From Deltaproteobacteria bacterium (GTDB taxonomy: Bacteria; Desulfobacterota; Desulfobulbia; Desulfobulbales; Desulfurivibrionaceae): 64,000 nucleotides of DNA. The stretch's first letter is position 1. Each line of letters opens with the position of its first letter. The translations under genes were made by a program, and so were the position numbers. Location of the stretch: assembly GCA_021802645.1 (NCBI GenBank), contig JAJZRO010000002.1:184306-248305 (forward strand), given 5' to 3'. The notes under the pieces are model-generated. The model was not told the origin of the DNA. It saw only the letters and a program-made list of their open reading frames with translations, and searched no databases. Shown piece by piece: positions 45,023-55,860 of the stretch.

Positions 45023-47050
45023 TCACTCGTCGTCGGCAGGCGCCCCCTTGCCCCCCGCCACTGATGGCTTGGTGGCGGGGGCGGCAAAGAGCGTGGGCTG
45101 GACCACCGATTCCGGCGACGGCGCGGCCGCGGCGGCAACCTCTTCGAGTTTCCGCACCGGCCGCAACGCCAGCCGCTTGCCGATGGCGCTCGCCCCCTTG
45201 ACCAGAAACTCGTCGAAACGCACGTCTTCCTTATTGCTGCGCGCCCGCTTAGAAGGGGCGTAGTGCACTCGCACCGTAAGCCCGGGGCCGGTTTTGAGAA
45301 AGAGTATCTCCGAACGTTTGTGTTCCGGGAAGAGGCGGTATTCCTTCTCCAGGATGAACTTGGGGGTCTCAAAGCGCTTCACGTAGCAGACCCCCTGCCC
45401 GCCCTCGCGGTAGATCACGTTGAAAACCGTCTTTTCCCCCACCTTGCCGACCCAGACGAGTTCGTGGCCAACAAAGACCTTGTCCGGCACGTTGATCACC
45501 TTGTAGCTGCCGTTCTTGTAGATAAGCAGCAGCTTGTCGTACTCGGAGCAGGCAAAGCTCTGTTCCGGCGGAGCCTTCACCGTGTGACCCAGGAAGCCGG
45601 ACTCGCGGTCGTAGCCCATGGTGAGGTTTGAGAGCGCCACCTGCCGGACCTGCACCTCGTCGAAGGTGGCGAGTTCGGTCCGACGCGGATAGAGGTGGCT
45701 GTAGCGGTTGAGCAGGTCATCAAGATAGCGGATGGTGAAACCGGTCATGTCGGTGAGGTCGGTCTCCACCGCCTTGATCGCCTCGCGCACCGCCTTGACC
45801 TCCTTGCGCTTCTTGTCGATGTCGTAACGGGAGATGCGCTTGATGCGGATTTCGAGCAACCGGTCGATATCCTCCCGGGTCACATCGCGGACGAGCTGCT
45901 TGCGGAAGGGTTGAAGCGCCTTTTCGATGGTGACAATCACCAACTCAAAGGTCTTGCACTCCTCGATCTCCTTGTAGAGCCGCTCCTCGATGAAGATCTG
46001 CTCCAAGAGATGGGCATGGAGCTTCTCCTTGAGCCGGCCCAGCTCAATGGAGAGTTCCTGTTCGAGGTCTTGCACCAGCTTGTCGGTATTTTGTTGCAGC
46101 ACCTCGCTCACGGTGAGAATTACCGGGTTGTTGTCGCGGATCACCGTGAGATTCGGGCTGATCGGCACCTCACAGTCGGTAAAGGCGTAGAGCGCCTTGA
46201 TGGTGTCGCCGGCGTGGACGTTGCGAGGCACCTTGATCTCGATCTCCACCTCCTCGGCGGTATAGTCGTTGATGGAGACGATCTTCAGCTTCCCCCCCCG
46301 CGCCGCCTTTTCGATGGACTCGCTCAGGCTCTGGGTGGTGGTGCCGTACGGAATGTCGCGGATGACGATGGTCTTGTCGTCTTTTTCCTCGATCCGCGCC
46401 CGGCAGCGGATGCGGCCGTTGCCGTCCTGGTAGTCGCTCACATCGAGCAGCCCGGCCTGCTGGAAATCCGGGAACACCGCAAAGGGTTTGTTGCGCAGGA
46501 TGTTTTTCTGCGCCTTCAAGAGTTCGCCAAAATTGTGGGGCATGATCTTGGTGGCCATGCCCACGGCAATGCCCTCGGCGCCCTGCATCAGGAGCAGCGG
46601 CAGTTTGGCCGGCAGGGTCACCGGCTCCCTGGCCCGGCCATCATACGACTCCACGAACTCGGTGAGGTCGGGATTGAACATGGTCTCCCGTGCCAGGGGA
46701 GTGAGCCGGCACTCGATATAGCGGGCGGCCGAGGCCGAGTCCCCGGTGTAGATGTTGCCGAAGTTGCCCTGGCGGTCGATGAGAAAACCCTTGTTGGCGA
46801 GGTTCACCAGGGCGGCGAAGATCGAGGCGTCGCCATGGGGATGGAGCTTCATGGTCTCGCCCACCACGTTGGCCACCTTGTGGAAACGGCCGTCATCCAT
46901 GTTGAAGAGGGTCTGCATGATGCGGCGCTGCACGGGCTTCAACCCATCGGCCACGTCGGGAATGGCGCGCTCGCGGATGACGTACGAGGTATAGTCGAGG
47001 AAATTCTCGTCAAAGAGCCGGTGCAGTTCGCCGTACTGGGTGGTTTCCAT
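45023..47050 (-). CDS. parC: DNA topoisomerase IV subunit A
   Basis: The 675-residue ParC cuts and rejoins double-stranded DNA to unlink daughter chromosomes. The catalytic tyrosine lies in SASAARYIECRLTPLA, with GLKPVQRRIMQ and KVANVVGETMKLHPHGD forming the CAP-like region. The C-terminal DNA-wrapping part is short (to about 600), and no GyrA box (QRRGGKG) is seen, which distinguishes it from GyrA. The last 60 residues are Ala/Pro-rich and unstructured. It follows parE by 3 bp. Confidence 0.95.
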   Translation of the reverse strand: METTQYGELHRLFDENFLDYTSYVIRERAIPDVADGLKPVQRRIMQTLFNMDDGRFHKVANVVGETMKLHPHGDASIFAALVNLANKGFLIDRQGNFGNIYTGDSASAARYIECRLTPLARETMFNPDLTEFVESYDGRAREPVTLPAKLPLLLMQGAEGIAVGMATKIMPHNFGELLKAQKNILRNKPFAVFPDFQQAGLLDVSDYQDGNGRIRCRARIEEKDDKTIVIRDIPYGTTTQSLSESIEKAARGGKLKIVSINDYTAEEVEIEIKVPRNVHAGDTIKALYAFTDCEVPISPNLTVIRDNNPVILTVSEVLQQNTDKLVQDLEQELSIELGRLKEKLHAHLLEQIFIEERLYKEIEECKTFELVIVTIEKALQPFRKQLVRDVTREDIDRLLEIRIKRISRYDIDKKRKEVKAVREAIKAVETDLTDMTGFTIRYLDDLLNRYSHLYPRRTELATFDEVQVRQVALSNLTMGYDRESGFLGHTVKAPPEQSFACSEYDKLLLIYKNGSYKVINVPDKVFVGHELVWVGKVGEKTVFNVIYREGGQGVCYVKRFETPKFILEKEYRLFPEHKRSEILFLKTGPGLTVRVHYAPSKRARSNKEDVRFDEFLVKGASAIGKRLALRPVRKLEEVAAAAAPSPESVVQPTLFAAPATKPSVAGGKGAPADDE

Positions 47051-47053
47051 GGT

Positions 47054-48892
47054 TCAGACCAGATGCTCCATGATGTAGTCGCGGCGGTCCGGGGTGTTCT
47101 TGCCCATGTAGAACTCGAGCACCTGCGGCACCTCGCTCAGGATGTCGATGTTCACCTGCCTGAGGCGCATGTCCGGGCCAATGAACTGCTTGAATTCCTT
47201 GGGCGAGATCTCGCCCAACCCCTTGAAACGGGTGATCTCCACCTGCCGTTTGTTCTTGCCGCTGCCACCGAGCTTCCGCTCCGCCGCGGTCTTTTCCTTT
47301 TCAGAATAGCAGTAGATCGTCTCCTCCTTGGTGCGTACCCGGAAGATCGGGGTTTCAAGGAGGTAGATATGGCCGCGTTTGACGATGGACTCAAAGTAGT
47401 GGAGGAAGAAGGTGAGCAAGAGGTTCCGGATGTGCAGGCCGTCCACGTCGGCGTCGGTGGCGATGATGATGCGGTCGAAACGGAGGTTGCCCACCGAGTC
47501 CTCAATGTCGAGGGCCCGCATCATGTTGTACATCTCGTCATTTTTGTAAAGCAGCGCCATGGGCTGGCCAAAGACATTGAGCGGCTTGCCCTTAAGGGAA
47601 AAAACCGCCTGGGTCATGGGGTCGCGGGCACTGACAATGGAGCCGGAGGCGGATTGCCCCTCGGTGAGGAAAATCATGCTCTCGCGACCCGCCGGCGAGG
47701 GGCGACCAGGGGCGGGATGGTATTTGCAGTCTTTCAGCTGCGGCACCTTGAGCGCCACCTTCTTGGCCTTGGCCTTGGCCTCCTTGCGCACGTGCTGCAA
47801 TTCCTTGCGGATGCGCGCACTCTGCTGGATCTTGTCGATGACGATTTCAGCGATGTCGGTGTGCTTGTAGAGATACTCGCTCACCGCATCACGCACCGCG
47901 TTGACGATCTCGGCGCGGATCTCGGTATTGCCGAGCTTGTTCTTGGTCTGGGACTCGAAGATCGGCTCCTTGACCTTGACGGCAATGGCGCCCACCACGC
48001 CCTCGCGCGCGTCCTCGCCTTCGAACTTCTTGCCGGAAAACTCGTTGATCCCCTTCAAAATGCCTTCGCGGAAGGCGGAGAGGTGGGTGCCGCCCTCGTT
48101 GGTGTAGGTGCCGTTCACGAAGGAGAAGTAGGATTCGCCATAGCCGTCGGTGTGGGAGAAGGCGAACTCCACCAGCTTGTCCTTGGCGTGAATCGCCTCA
48201 TAGAGCTTGGTGCTGCGGGTTTCGTTGTCGAGCAGGTCCAGCAGGCCGTTTTCGGAATAAAAGGTTTCGTCGTCAAGCTGGAGGGTCAGGCCGGCGTTGA
48301 GATAGGCATAGCGCCACAACCGCTTGCGGACAAAATCAAGATTGAAGGTATATTCCTCAAAGACCGTGGGATCAGGCCGAAAGTGGACCAGAGTACCGTT
48401 CTTTTCCTTGGTCTTGCCCTCCTCCTCGCCGGTCAGCCCACCGGCGACGAAAGTGGCCCTGGCGAATCTGCCGTCACGGAAGGAGGTGACGGTAAAATGT
48501 TCGGAAAGGGCATTCACCGCCTTGGTGCCCACGCCATTGAGTCCCACCGAAAACTGGAAAACGTCGGTGTTGTACTTGGCGCCGGTGTTGATCACCGAGA
48601 CGCACTCCACCAGTTTGCCCAAGGGGATGCCCCGGCCGTAGTCACGCACGGTGACCGAGCCCTCCTCGCCGATGGCGATCTCCACCTGCTTGCCCGAGCC
48701 CATGATGAACTCGTCCACCGCGTTGTCGATCACCTCCTTGAGCAGCACGTAGATGCCGTCGTCAGGGTGGGAACCGTTGCCGAGCCGACCAATATACATA
48801 CCGGGCCGCAGCCGGATGTGTTCGATGGAGCTCAGCGTCTTGATCTTGCTCTCGTCGTAAACCGCGGCGGATTCGGGAGTTGCTTTCGTCAT
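47054..48892 (-). CDS. parE: DNA topoisomerase IV subunit B
   Basis: The 612-residue ParE supplies the ATPase and TOPRIM domains of topoisomerase IV. The GHKL ATPase is seen in EVIDNAVDEFIMGSG, VRDYGRGIPLG and VGLNGVGTKAVNALSE; the TOPRIM residues in FLTEGQSASGSI and ATDADVDGLHIRNLLLTFF. Its length is slightly below the usual 630. It is the first gene of the parE-parC operon. Confidence 0.95.
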   Translation of the reverse strand: MTKATPESAAVYDESKIKTLSSIEHIRLRPGMYIGRLGNGSHPDDGIYVLLKEVIDNAVDEFIMGSGKQVEIAIGEEGSVTVRDYGRGIPLGKLVECVSVINTGAKYNTDVFQFSVGLNGVGTKAVNALSEHFTVTSFRDGRFARATFVAGGLTGEEEGKTKEKNGTLVHFRPDPTVFEEYTFNLDFVRKRLWRYAYLNAGLTLQLDDETFYSENGLLDLLDNETRSTKLYEAIHAKDKLVEFAFSHTDGYGESYFSFVNGTYTNEGGTHLSAFREGILKGINEFSGKKFEGEDAREGVVGAIAVKVKEPIFESQTKNKLGNTEIRAEIVNAVRDAVSEYLYKHTDIAEIVIDKIQQSARIRKELQHVRKEAKAKAKKVALKVPQLKDCKYHPAPGRPSPAGRESMIFLTEGQSASGSIVSARDPMTQAVFSLKGKPLNVFGQPMALLYKNDEMYNMMRALDIEDSVGNLRFDRIIIATDADVDGLHIRNLLLTFFLHYFESIVKRGHIYLLETPIFRVRTKEETIYCYSEKEKTAAERKLGGSGKNKRQVEITRFKGLGEISPKEFKQFIGPDMRLRQVNIDILSEVPQVLEFYMGKNTPDRRDYIMEHLV

Positions 48893-49131
48893 AGATACGG
48901 GAAGGGGCTCAGGACCAAAAGTTTGGGCACATTACCGGGTATTCCCGGCCGATACCGGTCGGGCGCCGCAACGGGCGTGGCCATAGAGGAATGCAAGGGC
49001 TGTTTCTGGCAAAAACACGCAGGGTCGCGACATCCGGTTGCTGGAACACCTGTATGCTGCTATAACCTTGGGCAACACTCTATCTGATGCGCACGGCGGC
49101 GTCAAATACCATTTTTCGCAGGAGCCCGACC

Positions 49132-50907
49132 ATGACTGAAGCTTTGAACGAACAACTGGCCACCACAACGGTCCACTGGAACCTGACCGATCTCTACACC
49201 GGGGTGACCGATCCGCAGGTGGAGGCCGATATCGCTGCCTGCGAGCGCGAGGCCAAGGCCGTCCGCAGCGACTACGCCGGCACGGTCGCCGCCTTGAGCG
49301 CCGAACAACTTCTTGCCCTGGTGACGCGCCTGGAACAACTGGAAATCCGAGTCGCCAAGCTTGGCACCTTTGCCTTCCTCAACTTCACCACCCAGACCAA
49401 GAATCCCGAGGCCGGCGCCTTCCTCCAGAAGATCAAGGAGGCGGGCAGCCGCATCAGCCGGGAGACCATCTTCTTCGAATTGGAGTGGAGCGCGGCGAGC
49501 GAAGAGGCGGCCGAGAGCCTGCTCGCCAACCCAATGCTCGACCATTACCGCCACTATCTCCACAATGTCCGGCGCTATGCCAGCCACCTCCTGAGCCAGG
49601 CGGAGGAGACGCTGCTCATCGAAAAATCCCCCGTGGGGCGCACGGCCTGGACCACCCTCTTTGAAAAGGTCATGGGCCATCTCAAGTTCGGCAAATCTGG
49701 CCGCACCGAGGAGGAGGTGCTGAACGACCTCTATCATCCGGAACGCCCGGTGCGGCAGGCGGCGGCGAGCGATCTGACCAACGGCCTTCAGAATCAGCTC
49801 CACATCCTCACCCACATCTTCAACACCCTCTTGGCCGACAAGATGATCGATGACCGGCTACGGAAGTATCCTGCCTGGGTGAGTTCCATGAACCTCTACA
49901 ACGAACTCCATGACCAAACCGTGGAGGTATTGGTCGATGCAGTCACCAGCCGCTATGATATCGTTCAGCGGTACTACCGCCTGAAGCGCAACCTGCTGGG
50001 CCTTGACGAACTGACGGATTACGACCGCTACGCCCCCCTGCCCCATCTGCCCACCGCCTCGATTCCGTGGCAAGAATGCACGCGGTTGGTGCTCAAGGCC
50101 TTCCACGAATTTTCGCCGCAGATGGCCGAGATCGCCGGGATGTTCTTCGACAAACAGTGGATCGACGCGCCGGTGCAGGAAGGCAAGCGGGGCGGCGCCT
50201 TTGCCCACCCCTGCGTGCCCGAGGTGCACCCCTACGTGATGGTCAACTATGTGGGCAACCTGCGGGACATCTCCACCGTGGCCCACGAACTGGGCCACGG
50301 CGTCCACCAGCATCTGGCCGCGGCCAACGGCTATTACAACAGTTCCACCACCCTGGTGCTGGCCGAGACCGCCTCGGTCTTTGCCGAACTGCTCCTCTTC
50401 AATTCCCAGCTGGCACTCATCGACAATGCGGGAGAAAAACGGGCTTTCATCTGTCAGAAACTCGAGTCGATCTTTGCCACCGTCTTCCGGCAGGTGGCCA
50501 TGAATCGCTTCGAGCATTTGGCCCACACCACCCGCCGCGACCAGGGCGAGCTTTCCAGCGAAGAGCTCTCTGGCCACTGGTTGACCACCCAACGCGCGAT
50601 GTTCGCCGACTCGGTCACCCTCTCCGACAACTACGCGGTGTGGTGGTCCTATATCCCCCACTTCCTCAACTCGCCGGGCTATGTGTACTCCTATGCTTTT
50701 GGCGAACTGCTGGTGCTGGCGCTTTACAACCTCTACCAGCAGGAGGGGACGGCCTTTGTGCCGAAATATCTGGAACTGCTCAAGGCGGGCGGCAGTGCCT
50801 CGCCCTATGAGTTGCTCAAGCCCTTTGGGGTCGACCTCGACGATCCGGCCTTCTGGCACGGCGGGCTCGCCACAATCGACGCCATGCTCCGGTTGGTGGA
50901 GGAATAA
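49132..50907 (+). CDS. pepF: M3-family oligoendopeptidase (PepF-like)
   Basis: The 591-residue zinc metallopeptidase cleaves short peptides in the cytoplasm. The metal motif HELGHGVHQHL (HExxH type) and the second-ligand segment LAETASVFAELLLF (Glu 25 residues later) are intact, and the C-terminal GYVYSYAFGELLVLALYNLY matches PepF/M3B. The ATG at 49132 has GCAGGAGCCC upstream. A hairpin at 51040 may end its transcript. Confidence 0.93.
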   Translation: MTEALNEQLATTTVHWNLTDLYTGVTDPQVEADIAACEREAKAVRSDYAGTVAALSAEQLLALVTRLEQLEIRVAKLGTFAFLNFTTQTKNPEAGAFLQKIKEAGSRISRETIFFELEWSAASEEAAESLLANPMLDHYRHYLHNVRRYASHLLSQAEETLLIEKSPVGRTAWTTLFEKVMGHLKFGKSGRTEEEVLNDLYHPERPVRQAAASDLTNGLQNQLHILTHIFNTLLADKMIDDRLRKYPAWVSSMNLYNELHDQTVEVLVDAVTSRYDIVQRYYRLKRNLLGLDELTDYDRYAPLPHLPTASIPWQECTRLVLKAFHEFSPQMAEIAGMFFDKQWIDAPVQEGKRGGAFAHPCVPEVHPYVMVNYVGNLRDISTVAHELGHGVHQHLAAANGYYNSSTTLVLAETASVFAELLLFNSQLALIDNAGEKRAFICQKLESIFATVFRQVAMNRFEHLAHTTRRDQGELSSEELSGHWLTTQRAMFADSVTLSDNYAVWWSYIPHFLNSPGYVYSYAFGELLVLALYNLYQQEGTAFVPKYLELLKAGGSASPYELLKPFGVDLDDPAFWHGGLATIDAMLRLVEE

Positions 50908-51039
50908 TTACCTGCAGTTATCCCGACCCAAACGACGCCTTTCTGCCGAAGGTGCAAAAAAAACTTGCCCCTGCCATGAAAATAGGGTATTCAATCATAT
51001 GAAGTGCAGAAGCTGTTGACAGCTCCGGATACACAACCG

Positions 51040-51069
51040 AACCGCACATCATGTTCCACTTGTGCGGTT
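51040..51069 (+). terminator. Hairpin between pepF and the cold-shock gene
   Basis: AACCGCAC and GTGCGGTT pair around a 14-base loop, and TTCTTGTTT follows. It either ends pepF transcription or belongs to the long (about 270 bp) 5' region of the cold-shock gene, in which such structures are common. Confidence 0.6.
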
Positions 51070-51181
51070 TTCTTGTTTCAGGGGCTGGTCAAATGGCGCT
51101 GCAAGGCTGGTTGGCACAGTGTCGGCCAAGCCAATAAGAAAGTGGCCCCTGCGGGGCCGAGTACAGAAGGAGTAGTTCGCA

Positions 51182-51382
51182 ATGGCAGAAGGTACAGTAA
51201 AGTGGTTTAACGCTTCCAAGGGCTTTGGTTTCATCGCTCAGGACAACGGCAAGGACGTGTTCGTCCATTACTCCGCGATCCAGACCGACGGGTACAAGAC
51301 CCTTGAAGAGGGCGCCCGGGTTCGTTTCGAGATCGTGGAAGGTCCGAAGGGACCCGCAGCTGATAAGGTTACGCCGCTGTAA
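51182..51382 (+). CDS. cspA: Cold-shock protein
   Basis: The 66-residue OB-fold protein binds single-stranded RNA and DNA as an RNA chaperone. RNP1-like GFGFIA and RNP2-like VFVHYSAI are intact, and the start is [16 protein letters not shown]. The ribosome site AGAAGGAG is strong. A perfect terminator follows. Csp genes of this type are often constitutive or growth-phase controlled, so cold induction is not assured. Confidence 0.97.
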   Translation: MAEGTVKWFNASKGFGFIAQDNGKDVFVHYSAIQTDGYKTLEEGARVRFEIVEGPKGPAADKVTPL

Positions 51383-51411
51383 TAACAGCAGTTATTCCCC
51401 TTCGACACCCA

Positions 51412-51435
51412 AAAGCCCCGCCTCGGCGGGGCTTT
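51412..51435 (+). terminator. Terminator after the cold-shock gene
   Basis: AAAGCCCCG and CGGGGCTTT form a perfect nine-base stem around CCTCGG, followed by five more Ts. It can also end the convergent acyl-CoA synthetase transcript, whose stop lies 24 bp away. Confidence 0.9.
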
Positions 51436-51458
51436 TTTTTGCCGAAATTCCGAGCGAT

Positions 51459-53651
51459 CTATTCCGCGGGGCCATCCGACGGGCGCAGGAGAATGCGGCA
51501 ATCGGCCACGGAACACCCTTTGCCCTGCTCGTGCACCATGAGCGGATTGATATCGAGTTCCGCGATTTCCGGATGGTCGGTGGCCAGCCGGGAGAGCCGC
51601 AACAGACAGCGTTCCAGCTCCTCCTGATCCGCCACCGCGGCCCCACGCGCGCCATCGAGCATGGGATACGCCTTGATGGAACGCACCATGTGGCGGGCGC
51701 CGTTGTGCCGAATGGGCGCCAGTCGAAAACTCACATCCTTGAAAATCTCGACAAAGATCCCACCCAGGCCGAACATGAGCAGCGGCCCGAAGGCAGGATA
51801 ACGCTTGATGCCGAGGATCACCTCCACCCCGCGCGCGGCCATCCGCTGGACAAACACCCCATGCACCTCGGCTTCCGGCAGGTGACGGCGGGCGGCGGCG
51901 ATGATCTCTGCGTAAGCCCTCTGGGCCTCCGCCGGGGTGGCAACGCCGACCCGTACTCCGCCGACATCGGATTTATGGACGATCTGCGGGGAGACGATCT
52001 TCATCGCACAGGGGCCGAATTCCGCCACGGCCGCCGCCGCCTCATCGGCACTCACGGCCAGCCGGGAGGGCAAGACCGAAAAACCGTAGGCGGCAAGGAT
52101 CTCGTTGCCCTCCACCTCCCCCAGATACTGGCTGCCGTTTTTGAGGGCTCGCCGAATCACCTTGGCGGCCGCGGTCCGGTCCACCGGCAGCGCAATCTCC
52201 TCGAGGTGCTGGCGGTGCAGCCAACAGGAATACTGGTAGAGGGCGCTCATGGCCCGGGCGGCGGCCTCGGGGAAGTGGTAATGGGGAATGCGATGCTGCT
52301 CCAGGACCTCGATGCCCTTGGAGACATCCATCAGTCCCATGAAGGAGGCCACCACCGGCTTGCCGCTCTTGCGCGCCAACTCGGGGATGATGGCCGCGGT
52401 CTCCTCGATCTCGGTCATGGACTGCGGGGTGAGGATGAAGATGACGCCGTCCACGTTCTCGTCATGCAATACCGCTTCGAGGGCCGCCTGATAGCGGTCC
52501 GAACGCGCGTCGCCGATTACATCCACCGGGTTGTGGATATTGGCCGAGGCCGGCAGGTGGCTGCGCAGCACCTCGGTGGTGGCCTCTCCGAGAGCGGCCA
52601 ATTTAAGGCCCGAATGGATGGTGACGTCGGTGGCAATGATCCCCGGACCGCCCGCATTGGTAATGATCGCCATGCGGTTGGAACGCGGCAACGGTTGGTT
52701 GGCAAAGGCCACGGCGTAGTCGAAGAGCTCCTCGATGGACTGGGCGCGAAAGACGCCGGATTGCTCGAAGAGGGCGTTGTACACCGCCTCGGAACCAGCC
52801 AGCGAGCCGGTGTGCGAGCTGACCGCCGCCGCCCCTTCGGCGGTGCGGCCGGCCTTGATCGCCAGAATCGGGGTGGGATTTTCACCGCCGGTGATCTCGC
52901 GCACTACCTCGATGAACTCAGCCCCGTGGCGCAGCTCTTCGACGTAGAGCATGATCACCTTGGTCTGCGGGTCGTCGTGGAGGTAACGGATGAGCGCCAG
53001 TTCGCCAATGTCTGCCTTGTTGCCCACCGAGATGAATTTGGAAAAGCCGATGTTCTTCTTGGCCGCGAAATCGAGCACCGCGGTGCAGAGTGCGCCGGAC
53101 TGACTGATAAAAGCGATGTTGCCGGGCTTGGCCTTCTGGCGGGCGAAACTCGCATTGAGGCCGGTCAGCGGGTCGGTATTGATGATGCCGAGGCAGTTCG
53201 GCCCCACCAACCGCATGCCGTGCTCCAGGCAAACCGCCACCAGTTCCTGCTCGATGGCCGCACCGGCCGGTCCGGTCTCGCGAAAGCCGGCGGAAATGAC
53301 GATCAGGGCCTTCACTCCCTTGGCCGCCGCCTCGCGGGCCACGGCCGGCGTCTGGGCGGCCGGCACGATGAGCACCGCGAGATCGACCTGATCCGGGATG
53401 TTCCCCATGGTCGGATAGGCGCGTACGCCGCAAATCGACTTGGCCTTGGGGTTTACCGGGTAGATGATGCCGGAATAATCGCTCGCCAGGATATTCTTGA
53501 AGACCGCGCGGCCGACACTGTCCGGCCGGTTGGAGGCACCGACCACCGCCACCGAGGCCGGGGAAAAGATCGCCGTCAGCCCCTCGGCCGAAACCGCCTT
53601 GGCCCGTTGTGCCTGCTTTGCCTTGCCACCCGCCGCTGTTGCCGCTGCCAT
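51459..53651 (-). CDS. NDP-forming acyl-CoA synthetase (fused alpha and beta)
   Basis: The 730-residue enzyme links acyl-CoA hydrolysis to ATP (or GTP) synthesis, or the reverse, via a phosphohistidine. An N-terminal CoA-binding Rossmann domain (FSPASVAVVGASNRPDSVGRAVF) is followed by the succinyl-CoA synthetase-like alpha part, with SSHTGSLAGS near the active site. The C-terminal ATP-grasp beta part contains LAAYGFSVLPSRLAVSADEAA and ELDINPLMVHEQGKGCSVAD. The ATG at 53651 has GGGGAGGG upstream. In anaerobes such enzymes make ATP from acetyl-CoA or salvage acyl acids. The acyl substrate is unknown; a protein acetyltransferase of the Pat type lacks the C-terminal match, since no GNAT domain is present. 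Confidence 0.93.
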   Translation of the reverse strand: MAAATAAGGKAKQAQRAKAVSAEGLTAIFSPASVAVVGASNRPDSVGRAVFKNILASDYSGIIYPVNPKAKSICGVRAYPTMGNIPDQVDLAVLIVPAAQTPAVAREAAAKGVKALIVISAGFRETGPAGAAIEQELVAVCLEHGMRLVGPNCLGIINTDPLTGLNASFARQKAKPGNIAFISQSGALCTAVLDFAAKKNIGFSKFISVGNKADIGELALIRYLHDDPQTKVIMLYVEELRHGAEFIEVVREITGGENPTPILAIKAGRTAEGAAAVSSHTGSLAGSEAVYNALFEQSGVFRAQSIEELFDYAVAFANQPLPRSNRMAIITNAGGPGIIATDVTIHSGLKLAALGEATTEVLRSHLPASANIHNPVDVIGDARSDRYQAALEAVLHDENVDGVIFILTPQSMTEIEETAAIIPELARKSGKPVVASFMGLMDVSKGIEVLEQHRIPHYHFPEAAARAMSALYQYSCWLHRQHLEEIALPVDRTAAAKVIRRALKNGSQYLGEVEGNEILAAYGFSVLPSRLAVSADEAAAAVAEFGPCAMKIVSPQIVHKSDVGGVRVGVATPAEAQRAYAEIIAAARRHLPEAEVHGVFVQRMAARGVEVILGIKRYPAFGPLLMFGLGGIFVEIFKDVSFRLAPIRHNGARHMVRSIKAYPMLDGARGAAVADQEELERCLLRLSRLATDHPEIAELDINPLMVHEQGKGCSVADCRILLRPSDGPAE

Positions 53652-53676
53652 ACACGCCCTCCCCTTTGGTATCCCA

Positions 53677-55860
53677 TTATGGGGGCGACAGTGGCTGGCT
53701 GTCGAGTTGTTTTTCCAGCACCATCGGGTCGGAGGTCGGCTGGTTGCAGGCGTATCCCTGGCAGAGATAGGCGGTGGGCCGGCCGGCGAGCCGTTGCGTT
53801 GCGGCCACCGAAGGAAGCCGCTGGCCGAGCCACCCCTGCCCCCCCTGCGTGCTGTCGGCAAGCAGCACCATGAGGCCGGGCAGAAAACGGCGACGCACCA
53901 CCTCCAGGAATTGCTGCGTTTCCGCCTCGTCCCGTTCCCCAATGATGACGAGTTGCCGCGGGGGCTGGCGCCAAAGGTCATAGGCCACCAACATCTGCGG
54001 CAGGGCCGGCGGATATTCCTTCAGGCGATGGCCAAAGGCGGCAATGGTCCTTTCGGCCATGGTCAACCACGCCTCCTTGCCGGTGATCCGCGCCAAGTGC
54101 AAGAGATTCAAGGCGGCAATGGAGTTGCCGGTGGGCTCGGCCCCGTCGTAGTCCGATTTCATGCGGACGAGGAGATTCTTCTCCGCCGCGCTGGTCTCAA
54201 AAAAGCCGCCGGTCTGGGGGTCGGAGAACAGGGCGATCTGTTTTTCGGTGAGCGATACCGCCGCATCGAGCCAGGTCACGTCAAAATCGGCCTCATAGAG
54301 GTCGAACAGGGCCTGAACCAGAAAAACGTAATCATCAAGCTGCCCCGTCAACCCGGCCTTGCCCTCCCGATAGCGACGCAAGAGGGTGCCGCTGTCCTGA
54401 TCCACCAGACGGTCGAGGAGAAATCGACCGGCCCGGACGGCGGCGTGGCGGTACTTCTCCCTGCCCAGCACTTGGTACCCACGGGCCAAAGCGCTGATGA
54501 CGTGCCCATTCCAGGCGGTGATGATCTTGTCGTCGAGATGGGGCCGGGACCGCTGGCGGCGGGCGCGAAAAAGCGTGGCCCGAGCCTGCTCCAACAACTC
54601 CCCCACCTCGGCCGGGGTCTGATCGAACTGGCGGGCGGTCTCCTCCAGGGTGCGGGCGACAAAGAGGATGTTGCGGCCGGCAAACTCGCCGTGTGGGTCG
54701 TTGGCTGCGTTGCCGTTCGGCTCGACGCCGTAGTGATAGCAAAAGACCGCCCCAGCCCCCGGCCCGAGCCGGTGGAGAATTTCCGCCTCGGTCCACAGAT
54801 AGAACAATCCTTCGCCGTGGCGTTCCGGGTCGGTCGGATCCGGGCTGTCGGCATCTTCGGCGGAGTAGAAAGCGCCCTCCGGATTGCTCAGTTCGCGCAG
54901 CACGTAATCAAGGACATCGGCGGCCACGTTGGCATAGAAGGGCTCACGGGTAAGCTGGTACGCTTCCAGATAGGCCACCGCCAACTGCCCCTGGTCGTAG
55001 AGCATCTTCTCGAAATGCGGCACCCGCCACGCCCGATCGACGGCATAACGATGAAAGCCGCCGCCCACGTGATCGTACATGCCGCCGGCCGCCATCCGCC
55101 GCAGGGTGACGAGGACCATGTCGCGGGCCTTTTCCTCCCCGGTGCGGTCATAATGACGCAGCAGAAAGGAGAAAACCACCGGCCGGGGGAATTTGGGCTG
55201 GCGGCCGAATCCCCCAAAGGCCGGGTCGTACTCGCTGGCCAACAGTTGATATCCCTGGGTCAGGAGACGTTCGTCGAGCTGCGTCGGATCGGCAGCAGTC
55301 GACGCCTGTGTCTGCAAGTGGTTGGTGACCGCCGCGGCCGAAGCCAGTACCTTGTCCCGCTTGTCGCGCCACAAAGCCTGGATGGCATCGAGCACCTGCC
55401 GGAAACTCGGCAGGTTGTGGCGCGGTTCGGGCGGGAAATAGGTGCCGCTGTAAAAGGGTCTGAGCTCCGGGGTGAGGAAGACCGACATCGGCCAGCCGCC
55501 GCCTCCGCCCAACGCCTGGGTTGCGGCCATGTAAAGCTGATCGACATCCGGCCGTTCCTCGCGGTCCACCTTGATGGCAATGAAATGCTCGTTGAGCACG
55601 GAGGCGATAGCCGGATCACCAAAGGATTCCTGCGCCATGACATGGCACCAGTGGCAGGTGGAATAGCCGATGGAAAGAAAGATCGGTTTGTCCTCCGCCC
55701 GCGCCCGGGCAAAGGCCTCTTCGCCCCACGGATACCATGCCACCGGATTGAAGGCGTGCTGGAGCAGGTAGGGACTCTGCTCCGTCAGGAGGCGATTGGG
55801 CGTCCTGCCGCGACCGAGCTCCTGTGCAACGAACTCCGCAATGGTGTTGGTGCCTGGCAT
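53677..55860 (-). CDS. YyaL/SSP411-like thioredoxin-domain protein (DUF255)
   Basis: The 727-residue protein has an N-terminal thioredoxin-like domain (residues 20-175) with [18 protein letters not shown] as the active-site region. A long alpha/alpha-barrel part like N-acylglucosamine epimerase and glycosidases follows ([36 protein letters not shown]). The family is widespread and called spermatogenesis-associated protein 20 in animals, but its biochemical role is unknown. It lies 25 bp upstream of the acyl-CoA synthetase gene and may be co-transcribed with it. Confidence 0.93.
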   Translation of the reverse strand: MPGTNTIAEFVAQELGRGRTPNRLLTEQSPYLLQHAFNPVAWYPWGEEAFARARAEDKPIFLSIGYSTCHWCHVMAQESFGDPAIASVLNEHFIAIKVDREERPDVDQLYMAATQALGGGGGWPMSVFLTPELRPFYSGTYFPPEPRHNLPSFRQVLDAIQALWRDKRDKVLASAAAVTNHLQTQASTAADPTQLDERLLTQGYQLLASEYDPAFGGFGRQPKFPRPVVFSFLLRHYDRTGEEKARDMVLVTLRRMAAGGMYDHVGGGFHRYAVDRAWRVPHFEKMLYDQGQLAVAYLEAYQLTREPFYANVAADVLDYVLRELSNPEGAFYSAEDADSPDPTDPERHGEGLFYLWTEAEILHRLGPGAGAVFCYHYGVEPNGNAANDPHGEFAGRNILFVARTLEETARQFDQTPAEVGELLEQARATLFRARRQRSRPHLDDKIITAWNGHVISALARGYQVLGREKYRHAAVRAGRFLLDRLVDQDSGTLLRRYREGKAGLTGQLDDYVFLVQALFDLYEADFDVTWLDAAVSLTEKQIALFSDPQTGGFFETSAAEKNLLVRMKSDYDGAEPTGNSIAALNLLHLARITGKEAWLTMAERTIAAFGHRLKEYPPALPQMLVAYDLWRQPPRQLVIIGERDEAETQQFLEVVRRRFLPGLMVLLADSTQGGQGWLGQRLPSVAATQRLAGRPTAYLCQGYACNQPTSDPMVLEKQLDSQPLSPP

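Noticed and set aside
45695..49087. A 1130-codon open frame on the plus strand, antisense to parC and parE
   Set aside because: It is fully antisense to two well-recognised topoisomerase genes. Its translation is rich in Leu, His, Gly and Asp, as expected from reading GC-rich coding DNA backwards, and shows no domain motif.
51225..53873. An 882-codon plus-strand frame overlapping the cold-shock gene and antisense to the acyl-CoA synthetase
   Set aside because: It crosses a perfect terminator and is antisense to a gene with clear catalytic motifs; no protein features of its own.
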